A DNA stretch of 64,000 nucleotides, taken from NCBI RefSeq assembly GCF_900187645.1, contig NZ_FYEE01000001.1, forward strand, positions 248,001-312,000. Reading direction: 5' to 3'. The notes beneath the pieces are model-generated. The model had not been told where the DNA came from, searched no databases, and was given only the letters and a program-made list of their open reading frames with translations. A program made the translations under genes and the position numbers. Position 1 is the stretch's first letter. Every line of letters starts with the position of its first letter. Source of the DNA: Pseudomonas sp. Irchel 3E20. Its GTDB lineage: Bacteria; Pseudomonadota; Gammaproteobacteria; Pseudomonadales; Pseudomonadaceae. This document shows positions 57,360 to 64,000 of this stretch, in pieces.

Positions 57360-58754
57360 ATGGATGATAACGGACGCAGACCTTCCTCCAACCAGCCAAT
57401 CCTTTATGTACTCGATACCAACGTATTGATTCACGATCCCAACGCCCTGCTCAATTTTGAAGAACACCACGTGGCCATCCCGATGACCGTGCTTGAAGAG
57501 CTGGACAAGCTCAAGAGTGGCCATCACAGCGTCGCGGCCGAATGCCGCCAGGCGATCCGCCTGATCGACAAGACCCTGGGCGATGCCACGCCCCAGGACG
57601 TCGAACTGGGTGTGCCGATCCAGCGCGGCAAGAGCGGGCCCAAGGGCTTGCTGTCGATCCTGATGAGCAAGCGCGCCGAGCCCAACCTGGTGCTGCCTGA
57701 GCACCTGAACGACAACATCATCATCAACCAGTTGCTGGACCTGCACGCCCGCGACAAGTCGCTGCCCCTGGTGCTGGTGACCAAAGACATCAACATGCGC
57801 CTCAAGGCCCGCGCCTGCGGAATTGCGGCCGAAGACTACAGCACCGACCAACTGGTCGACGACGTGTCGCTGCTGCCCAATGGCTACCACACCATGACCG
57901 GCTCCTTCTGGGACCGCGTGAGCAAGGTCGAAACCCGCCAGGACCACGGCCGCACCTGGCACCAGGTGCAACTGATCGACAACCTGCCGGCGGTGCACAT
58001 CAACGAGTTCATCATCGACGAGCAGGGTTTTGTCGGCTGGATCAAGGAAATCCAGGTCGATAAGTTGCTGATCCTCGACCTGCACCAGGAGCCCCTGCTG
58101 CACCAGGAGGCCTGGGGCCTCAAACCGCGAGACATCTACCAGAGCCTGGCGCTGTATGCCTTGCTCGACCCCGACATCCACCTGGTCAACCTGTCCGGCG
58201 CGGCAGGTTCCGGCAAAACCATCCTGGCCCTGGCGGCGGCCATCGAGCAGACCATGGTCAGCAAGCGTTACCGGCGCATCATCGCCACCCGCAGCGTGCA
58301 GGGCCTGGACCAGGAAATCGGCTTTCTGCCCGGCACCGAGGCGGAAAAAATGGAGCCTTGGCTCGGCGCCATCACCGACAACCTCGAAGCCCTGCACATG
58401 GACGACGAGAACACCCACGGCAGCGTCGACTACATCCTCAGCAAGGTGCCGTTGCAGTTCAAATCCCTCAACTACATCCGTGGGCGCAGTTTCCAGCAAA
58501 GCCTGATCCTGATCGATGAATGCCAGAACCTCACCCCGCACCAGATGAAAACCATCATCACCCGTGCCGGCGCCGGTTCCAAAGTGGTGTGCCTGGGCAA
58601 CCTGGCGCAGATCGATACCCCTTACCTGTCGGCCACCAGCTCGGGGCTGACCTACCTGACCGAACGCTTCAAGGACTTCCCCAACGGCGTCCACATCACC
58701 CTGCAAGGGGTGCCGCGCTCGATCCTGGCCGAATACGCCGAGAGCCACCTCTAA
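57360..58754 (+). CDS. PIN-PhoH family ATPase/ribonuclease (YlaK-like)
   Basis: This 464-residue protein has an N-terminal PIN nuclease domain (about 14-150, ILYVLDTNVLIHDP with the first acidic residue, VLEELDKLK, LVTKDINMRLKA). The C-terminal PhoH ATPase has Walker A GAAGSGKT and Walker B LILIDECQN, plus GLTYLTERF near the end. PhoH2-type PIN-PhoH proteins are RNA helicase/RNases in other bacteria; the cellular targets here are unknown. The gene is followed by a REPIN. Confidence 0.92.
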   Translation: MDDNGRRPSSNQPILYVLDTNVLIHDPNALLNFEEHHVAIPMTVLEELDKLKSGHHSVAAECRQAIRLIDKTLGDATPQDVELGVPIQRGKSGPKGLLSILMSKRAEPNLVLPEHLNDNIIINQLLDLHARDKSLPLVLVTKDINMRLKARACGIAAEDYSTDQLVDDVSLLPNGYHTMTGSFWDRVSKVETRQDHGRTWHQVQLIDNLPAVHINEFIIDEQGFVGWIKEIQVDKLLILDLHQEPLLHQEAWGLKPRDIYQSLALYALLDPDIHLVNLSGAAGSGKTILALAAAIEQTMVSKRYRRIIATRSVQGLDQEIGFLPGTEAEKMEPWLGAITDNLEALHMDDENTHGSVDYILSKVPLQFKSLNYIRGRSFQQSLILIDECQNLTPHQMKTIITRAGAGSKVVCLGNLAQIDTPYLSATSSGLTYLTERFKDFPNGVHITLQGVPRSILAEYAESHL

Positions 58755-58763
58755 CCCCTAACC

Positions 58764-58857
58764 CTGTGGGAGCGGGCCCGCCCGCGATAGCGGCTCACCA
58801 GTCGGTACATCAACTGGCTGGTAGACCGCCATCGCGGGCAGAGCCCGCTCCCACAGG
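58764..58857. repeat. REPIN between phoH-like gene and moaC
   Basis: Inverted REPs CCTGTGGGAGCGGGCCCGCC and GGGCAGAGCCCGCTCCCACA. Confidence 0.85.
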
Positions 58858-58983
58858 TATTTGGCTGCCACAAGCGTGTGTTCACCCCCGCAGCGGCGTC
58901 CTGTCGCACCCACCCGGTCAATCAGCCCTGCGGGAAACTGACCCACGGGTTTACAATCGGGCCTCCTGATAAGGAGTAACCCC

Positions 58984-59457
58984 GTGCTGACCCATCTCGA
59001 TTCCCAAGGCCGCGCCAACATGGTCGACGTCACCGACAAGGCCGTGACCTCCCGTGAAGCCGTGGCCCAGGCGCTTGTGCGCATGCTCCCCGACACCCTG
59101 AACATGATCGTCAGCGGCGGCCACCCCAAGGGTGACGTGTTCGCCGTGGCGCGCATCGCCGGCATTCAGGCGGCGAAGAAAACCAGCGACTTGATCCCTT
59201 TGTGCCACCCGCTGCTGCTGACCAGCATCAAGGTCGAGCTCAGCGCCCAGGGCGACGACGCGGTGCTGATCGTGGCCCGCTGCAAACTCGCCGGCCAGAC
59301 CGGCGTCGAAATGGAGGCCCTGACCGCCGCCAGCGTCGCGGCCCTGACCATCTACGATATGTGCAAGGCCGTGGACCGGGGCATGACCATCGAGTCGGTG
59401 CGCCTGCTGGAAAAACTCGGCGGCAAGAGCGGCCACTACCAGGCGGATGCGCAATGA
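58984..59457 (+). CDS. moaC: Cyclic pyranopterin monophosphate synthase MoaC
   Basis: This 157-residue protein starts at GTG 58984 with AAGGAG 7-8 bases upstream. Family motifs are [50 protein letters not shown], the catalytic-region [19 protein letters not shown] and GGKSG. It converts the MoaA product to cPMP, the precursor of molybdopterin, in the cytoplasm. It overlaps moaD by ATGA. Confidence 0.96.
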   Translation: MLTHLDSQGRANMVDVTDKAVTSREAVAQALVRMLPDTLNMIVSGGHPKGDVFAVARIAGIQAAKKTSDLIPLCHPLLLTSIKVELSAQGDDAVLIVARCKLAGQTGVEMEALTAASVAALTIYDMCKAVDRGMTIESVRLLEKLGGKSGHYQADAQ

Positions 59458-59699
59458 AAACCATCAGCGTCAAGTTCTTTGCCCGTTACCGTGAGGCGCT
59501 GGGCGTGGACGCGTTGAGCGTCGAAGGCGAGTTCACCACCGTCAATGACGTGCGCCTGTTGTTGGCACAGCGCGACGGCGCCGAGGTCCTGCGTGAGCAA
59601 AACCTGATGTGCGCCCGCAACGAAGACCTGTGCCAGCTCGACGAACCGCTGGCCGATGGCGATGAAGTGGCGTTTTTCCCCACCGTGACCGGAGGCTGA
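59454..59699 (+). CDS. moaD: Molybdopterin synthase small subunit MoaD
   Basis: This 81-residue beta-grasp protein begins [19 protein letters not shown] and ends in TVTGG, the C-terminal Gly-Gly that carries the thiocarboxylate sulfur donated to cPMP. The ATG overlaps the moaC stop, so translation is coupled. It acts with MoaE encoded one base downstream of its stop. Confidence 0.95.
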   Translation: MKTISVKFFARYREALGVDALSVEGEFTTVNDVRLLLAQRDGAEVLREQNLMCARNEDLCQLDEPLADGDEVAFFPTVTGG

Positions 59700-59700
59700 G

Positions 59701-60150
59701 ATGGCCATTCGCGTGCAACCCATGGCGTTCGACCCCGGCGCTGAAGTCAACGCGATGCACGCGGCCAATGCCGGTGTGGGCGCGGTGGTGAGTTTTGTCG
59801 GCTACGTGCGCGACTTCAACGATGGCCAAGACGTGGCCGGGATGTTCCTGGAGCACTACCCGGGCATGACCGAAAAAGCCCTGGCCAAGATCGCGGGTGA
59901 AGCCGAGCAGCGCTGGCCGTTGCTCAAGCTTGAAGTGCTGCACCGCGTTGGTGCCCTGGAACCGGGCGAGCCCATCGTCTTCGTCGCCGCCGCCAGCGCC
60001 CACCGCCAGGCCGCATTCGACGCCTGCGCCTTTGTCATGGATTACCTGAAAACCCGCGCCCCGTTCTGGAAGAAAGAAACCACCGCCGATGGCCCGCGTT
60101 GGGTCGAAGGCCGCGACAGCGACCACGCGGCGGCGGATCGCTGGAAGTAA
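59701..60150 (+). CDS. moaE: Molybdopterin synthase large subunit MoaE
   Basis: This 149-residue protein has VGAVVSFVGYVRDFNDG, LEHYPGMTEKAL, the HRVGALEPGEPIVFVAAASAHRQAAFDAC core with catalytic-region residues, and KTRAPFWKKE, which includes the conserved active-site Lys. Together with MoaD it adds two sulfurs to cPMP to make molybdopterin. It is the last gene of the moaCDE operon. Confidence 0.95.
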   Translation: MAIRVQPMAFDPGAEVNAMHAANAGVGAVVSFVGYVRDFNDGQDVAGMFLEHYPGMTEKALAKIAGEAEQRWPLLKLEVLHRVGALEPGEPIVFVAAASAHRQAAFDACAFVMDYLKTRAPFWKKETTADGPRWVEGRDSDHAAADRWK

Positions 60151-60589
60151 CTTCGTACAACTTGTTGCGACAGTGATCGAGTAAAGCGCGATTAATAGCC
60201 TTGATCTCGCCTGCTGGGAATAAATTCTATTTACTTAAAAGTTTAACCGTAGGGGCTCGTTACTTCGGCGTATGGCTGTGGGTACTATTTCGCGTGTTGG
60301 ATTAATCCTTTGTACTTTTGCGCGAGGAAACGGTGCTGTTACCTATATTGTTCGATTTTCTAATCTCACAAAATGAAACTTGTTGCTCTTGCTCTTGAGG
60401 TGACTATTTTTGTTTTTCTGATACGCTTCAGTTAACGCTAGAGGAAAGGCCTTAAAGTTTGCTTGTGGCAGTAATGGCGGGTCACTTGTGCTTCTGGTTG
60501 TTATTTTAACTTGTAGATTTATGCGCGCTCACTGACACGTCTGCAATCAGTGCGCGAACCATGCCGCAAGGCACACAGGGAGAGTGAAT
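60151..60589. other. AT-richer gap before the terminal Rhs locus
   Basis: These 439 bases are visibly more AT-rich than the moa genes and have no convincing ORF. They contain an imperfect inverted repeat (CGCGCTCACTGA at 60524 and TCAGTGCGCG at 60547) 30-60 bases before the next start, a candidate leader hairpin or operator. The CTGTCAG operator of the Tc genes is not present. Confidence 0.45.
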
Positions 60590-61561
60590 ATGGTTTCTGC
60601 TGATAAATATATTGTCAATATCTTCAAAGTTGTACTGCCCGGTGTGGGAGATTCGACAAAGGCACTTTATGCCAACGGCCGGCATCAATGTAAGGTCGAA
60701 GTAATTATCGATAAGGAAAGGCGCTTCATCCGTGATGAATGGGAAGTCGGAGAGTCTGAACCCCTGACTCCCGAGGAGCTTGCCAGCCTCACAATTACTC
60801 GTTACTCGGCCAATGAAAATGAAAAACTGCCAACCGGATGGTCGTGTGATACCACCAAAAACGAGTTCGATACGGGCTTGCGGGGTGGTTCCCCAATTGC
60901 CTCATCGGCCGGTACTACGGGCGGCGGCGAGGTGGTAGAGCGCTATTTGCGGGTCGATGCGCGCGTGGCGATCGAAGCCCAGCGTTTCATGGCTCGGGTA
61001 GTGGTGGGGGGCAAGACATACACCACCTACAACGTGGGGGCTGGCTCATCGGTGATTATCGAACCCACTCGGCCTTATGAAAAACTGCGCGCCGCGCAAC
61101 TCGTCGCTGAACGAGATGATGCCTTGTCGGCCAACCCCGTTTTTCTCGATATCGATGTTTACTATTGGAGCCTGCCGGCGGGTTTGCGCCTGGTCAAGAA
61201 CTTAGGGATCGACAATGCAGTCGATATCGCTGGCGTAGGGCGTGCGTTGCGCCCCTTCTATAGTGACTTTCGAATGAACAGCACCATGCTGGTGGGGGGC
61301 GTGATCGATATAGACTCTGCTGTAACTACATTGCGGGTGATTGATGTTTGTCCGGTCAAGGGTCATGAGAATAAAACGTTTCGGATTGATAAGTACCCGA
61401 CGCAAATGCGCGCGATTCGTGTTTGGGCGAGAATGTTTTTGAGACTTGTCAAGGGTCGTGATGTCGTTTGGCGGATTTTGGATAACTACGGTGTGGAACA
61501 TAGTTTCTTGCTGGGCTCTGAAGATGAATCGAATGTTCTGGTATTGCGCGACCACGGTTGA
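60590..61561 (+). CDS. Unrecognised protein preceding an Rhs gene
   Basis: This protein is 323 residues from ATG 60590 (GGGAGAG about 7 bases upstream); an in-frame GTG at 60584 is less likely. I do not recognise the family. The N-terminus (VNIFKVVLPGVGDSTKALYANGRHQCKVEVII) looks like a beta-sandwich domain, followed by an extended polar linker with SAGTTGGG, then further beta-rich sequence. There is no signal peptide or clear membrane segment. The last 60 residues carry several Arg/Trp. It ends 89 bases before the Rhs protein on the same strand, so it may be a partner, carrier or regulator of that protein. Codon use is AT-richer than the neighbouring core genes. Confidence 0.55.
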   Translation: MVSADKYIVNIFKVVLPGVGDSTKALYANGRHQCKVEVIIDKERRFIRDEWEVGESEPLTPEELASLTITRYSANENEKLPTGWSCDTTKNEFDTGLRGGSPIASSAGTTGGGEVVERYLRVDARVAIEAQRFMARVVVGGKTYTTYNVGAGSSVIIEPTRPYEKLRAAQLVAERDDALSANPVFLDIDVYYWSLPAGLRLVKNLGIDNAVDIAGVGRALRPFYSDFRMNSTMLVGGVIDIDSAVTTLRVIDVCPVKGHENKTFRIDKYPTQMRAIRVWARMFLRLVKGRDVVWRILDNYGVEHSFLLGSEDESNVLVLRDHG

Positions 61562-61650
61562 TTGAATTTCGCTACTTTCACGGATATCGAGTTGTCGTCT
61601 CGGTATCCGTTACTTCATCCTGAATCCGAGTTAAGAGGAGACATTCATCC

Positions 61651-64000
61651 ATGAATGTGTATTCCAACGCCTTCAATTTCAGTGCCCACTTGAATGGTCA
61701 GGTCGATCCTCGCACTGGCCAATATGGCTGCCAGGTACGATTGACCACGCTTTACCCGAAGGGGCCGGTCGAGGCCAGCCGCGATATCAACTTGTCGTTT
61801 TCCATGTACAACCCGCGTAACGATGGTTATGGCATTGGTTGGCGACTGAGTAATACCGAGTTCGATCTCAACACCCGCCGCCTGACGTTGTTGACGGGCG
61901 AGCAGTTCCAGACCCACGGGATGCCGTCCGTGGGCGGTGTGATGGCGCTCAAGGACCGCAAGTTGAAAGATTTGGTGGTCAAACGCCCGGACGTCGATAG
62001 CCTGCACGTGATCTACAAGGACGGCACGGTCGAGGTCCTGCGCCGTCAGAACAGCCTGAGGCCGTACATCATCAGTACTGTGCAGTTCGAGAGCGGTGAG
62101 CGCGTGCACTTTCGCTACGATCCGCAAGGTGCACTGGAGCGAATCGTCAACCAGCAAGGGGAAGACCTGCTGGTGCTGCACTATTCCGGCCGGCGGTTGG
62201 CAGGAGTGGAGGCCCGCATCGAAGGCGGGCGTTTTGCCCGCACCTGGTTTGAACAATTCAATGAACAGTTGGTGCGCGTCGATGTGGCGCATGCGCCGAT
62301 GGGGCCTGGGGTGCCCGGTAGCTATGTGTTTGAGTACGAGGCTTTGCGCAGCGGCCTGGTGGCGATCAGGCGGGTGAAGTCCCCTATGGGGGGGGATGAG
62401 CGGATCGACTACGAGGAAAATGGCCATCAGTACCGGGACAACACGTTCCTGCCCCGGGTCAAGAGTTGGACTCGCTTTCCTGGCGCTGGCCAACCCTCGT
62501 TGAAGCGTACGTACCGTTACAGTGCTTCCCAAAACTTCACGGGTTACCCGTTCTCCGGTGGTTTTGTCGACGGCGAAGATAACCTGTACCTGGTCCTGGG
62601 CCTCTACGACTACTGGACCGAGGTCCGCAGCCAGGAAGGGGACGACGCCAATAAGGTGCTGCAGGTGGTGCGCACCGAGTACAACAAGTTTCACCTCCTG
62701 ACCCGGGAGGTCACCGATTGCGCGGGCACGCTCACCGAGCGCGAGATTGAGTACAACGCGGTGCCGGGCCGGCTTTTCGCCGAGCAGCCAGCCAATCTCC
62801 AACTGCCTCGGCGTACCACCCGCCATTTCAGGTTGTTTGCCGATCAGGCCGGGCGCAAGGAGGTGACCGAAATCACCACCGACGACTATGGCAATGAGCT
62901 GACTCGGGTCGAGCCGTCGGGGCTGCGCAGGGAATACGACTTCTACCCGGTCGCAGGGGCGATGGACCAAGGCGTACAACGCTGCCCGGCAGAGCCTCAC
63001 GGGGCGTTCGTGCGCTTCCTGAAACAGTCCAGGGAGCTTCCCGCGACGCCTACCGGTGGCCCAACGACGGCGGCCAAGACTACCGACTACACCTACTACG
63101 CCTTGGCCGCCAGCAACGGCCTTGCTTTTGTGTTGCCCGCCTCAATCACTACCGGCACAGGGGTCCAGACCCGCCTCACCCATTACAACGCGCCGGGCCA
63201 GTGGGGCGAGCATGGTCGGCTGCAAGCGTCCGTGACCACCCAGGATAAGGTGTCCGTCGCCATGCAATGTACCTACAGCCTCGAAGGCGACAGCCTGGTA
63301 CAGAACAAGCTGATCCGCCGCGTGGGTGGCGATGAAAATCAGTGGCTCAAGTCTTCGCAAACCTTATCTCTCAGTACCCGGCGCATGCTTGCCCTGACTG
63401 GGGAGGATGGGGCGACCTTGGCGTTTTCCTACGATGCCCTTGGACGCCTCGTTTCAGAAGTTTCGGCGCCGGGTACGGCCGCAGCAGCCCGGCGCAGTTA
63501 CGTCTATGCCAATGCGAGCAATTTGCTGCTGGCGCGGATGACCGCCACGGACGCCAAGGGGGTTAGCGTTGTCACGCGCTACGATGGCGATGGCCGGGAG
63601 GTGTCCTGCGCCCGGTTGATCGGAACCGGCGACGAGCAGAAGGAACAGGTACTCAAACGCCTGGATTACAACGCCCTGGGGCAAAAAATCCGGCAAACCC
63701 TGATCGACTATCTCGATGAAAACAACGTGCGCACCCTGGTGACCGAGTTCGCCTACAACGGCTGGGGGCAACTGAGCCGCACGACCGCACCGGATGCCAC
63801 GGTACATATCGATGAGTCCGACCCGCGCCTGAACCTGCGCACACAAGGGGTCGACGGCTTGGACCTGACGCAAACCCACTTCAATGACTTTGGGCAGCCG
63901 CTGCGGGTCGAGCACTTGAGTTCGTCCGGCGAGCGGGTGACGAAGGTCACCCATGAGTACGATGGTTTTGGGCGCCGAATGCGAACGGTCGATCAAAACG
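61651..64000 (+). CDS. Rhs/YD-repeat protein (partial, runs off window)
   Basis: It starts at ATG 61651 with AAGAGGAG about 10 bases upstream and is open for 783 codons to the window end. The N-terminus (NVYSNAFNFSAHLNGQVDPRTGQYGCQVRL, read in parts) and SLSFSMYNPRNDGYGIGW-like segment resemble the SpvB/TcB and Rhs N-termini; YD-type repeats such as FSYDALGRLVSEV, FAYNGWGQLSRTT and HEYDGFGRRMRTV become frequent after residue ~600. There is no PAAR domain or signal peptide at its start. It is probably a large Rhs toxin with its variable payload beyond the window. Relation to Tc or T6SS cannot be settled from here. Confidence 0.8.
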   Translation, partial: MNVYSNAFNFSAHLNGQVDPRTGQYGCQVRLTTLYPKGPVEASRDINLSFSMYNPRNDGYGIGWRLSNTEFDLNTRRLTLLTGEQFQTHGMPSVGGVMALKDRKLKDLVVKRPDVDSLHVIYKDGTVEVLRRQNSLRPYIISTVQFESGERVHFRYDPQGALERIVNQQGEDLLVLHYSGRRLAGVEARIEGGRFARTWFEQFNEQLVRVDVAHAPMGPGVPGSYVFEYEALRSGLVAIRRVKSPMGGDERIDYEENGHQYRDNTFLPRVKSWTRFPGAGQPSLKRTYRYSASQNFTGYPFSGGFVDGEDNLYLVLGLYDYWTEVRSQEGDDANKVLQVVRTEYNKFHLLTREVTDCAGTLTEREIEYNAVPGRLFAEQPANLQLPRRTTRHFRLFADQAGRKEVTEITTDDYGNELTRVEPSGLRREYDFYPVAGAMDQGVQRCPAEPHGAFVRFLKQSRELPATPTGGPTTAAKTTDYTYYALAASNGLAFVLPASITTGTGVQTRLTHYNAPGQWGEHGRLQASVTTQDKVSVAMQCTYSLEGDSLVQNKLIRRVGGDENQWLKSSQTLSLSTRRMLALTGEDGATLAFSYDALGRLVSEVSAPGTAAAARRSYVYANASNLLLARMTATDAKGVSVVTRYDGDGREVSCARLIGTGDEQKEQVLKRLDYNALGQKIRQTLIDYLDENNVRTLVTEFAYNGWGQLSRTTAPDATVHIDESDPRLNLRTQGVDGLDLTQTHFNDFGQPLRVEHLSSSGERVTKVTHEYDGFGRRMRTVDQN

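Noticed and set aside
58858..58983. Possible molybdenum-cofactor riboswitch ahead of moaC
   Set aside because: The 126-base leader shows no conserved multi-stem pattern that I can recognise; the gap is mostly occupied by the preceding REPIN edge and the ribosome-binding site.
1..64000. CRISPR array, tRNA, rRNA, integrase or IS element near the toxin genes
   Set aside because: No regularly spaced direct repeats, cloverleaf sequences or transposase/integrase proteins were seen; the repeated palindromes are REP/REPIN sequences.

Overview
The window is GC-rich chromosomal DNA from a Pseudomonas of the P. fluorescens group. The evidence is a complete alginate operon in canonical order, a NorR-controlled flavohemoglobin, a LysR-divergent efflux operon, moaC-moaD-moaE, and many short REP palindromes paired as REPINs with the TGTGGGAGCGGGC / GAGCGAGCCTGCTCGC type cores typical of this group. 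No rRNA, tRNA, CRISPR array, IS element or integrase was seen.

Layout. 1-2260 (minus) carries a YkgJ-type metal-chelating protein (cut by the window edge), a small exported protein, a GNAT acetyltransferase and a CheV coupling protein. 2523-6416 (plus) is a toxin-immunity locus: a 540-residue effector with an Rhs-like membrane-entry N-terminus, followed by two tandem immunity paralogues. 6485-9359 is divergent norR / hmp with three NorR half-site pairs. 9499-15552 is a LysR regulator divergent from a four-gene efflux operon (outer-membrane lipoprotein, FUSC, DUF1656, HlyD adaptor). 15674-17072 is a small NTF2-like protein and a second LysR gene with a strong palindrome over its translation-initiation region.

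17259-33406 is a complete insecticidal-type Tc toxin operon: TcA split into two proteins (TcaA-like, TcaB-like), followed by a natural TcB-TcC fusion. A second, stand-alone TccC gene lies at 34978-37605 beyond an SDR gene and a small membrane protein on the opposite strand. Both TcC payload tails show Arg / Ser / Glu-x-Glu signatures of ADP-ribosyltransferases. The promoters of tcaA and of the stand-alone tccC carry near-identical palindromes (CTGTCAG-N2-CTGACAG) at similar distances from their starts, which suggests a co-regulated A + BC + spare-C toxin regulon.

37764-54137 (minus) is the alginate operon algD-alg8-alg44-algK-algE-algG-algX-algL-algI-algJ-algF-algA. REPINs have entered it: one inside the algI coding sequence, one inside the signal-peptide region of algK, one between algL and algI. 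Two further hairpins of another repeat family lie in the algD-alg8 and algF-algA gaps. About 0.84 kb of AT-richer DNA upstream of algD holds its probable AlgU promoter, several inverted repeats and another REPIN.

54980-60150 holds yaaA, a divergent polysaccharide-deacetylase-like exported protein, a PIN-PhoH ATPase, and moaC-moaD-moaE. The window ends in an AT-richer gap followed by an unrecognised 323-residue protein and a long Rhs/YD-repeat protein that runs off the right edge, a probable second toxin locus.
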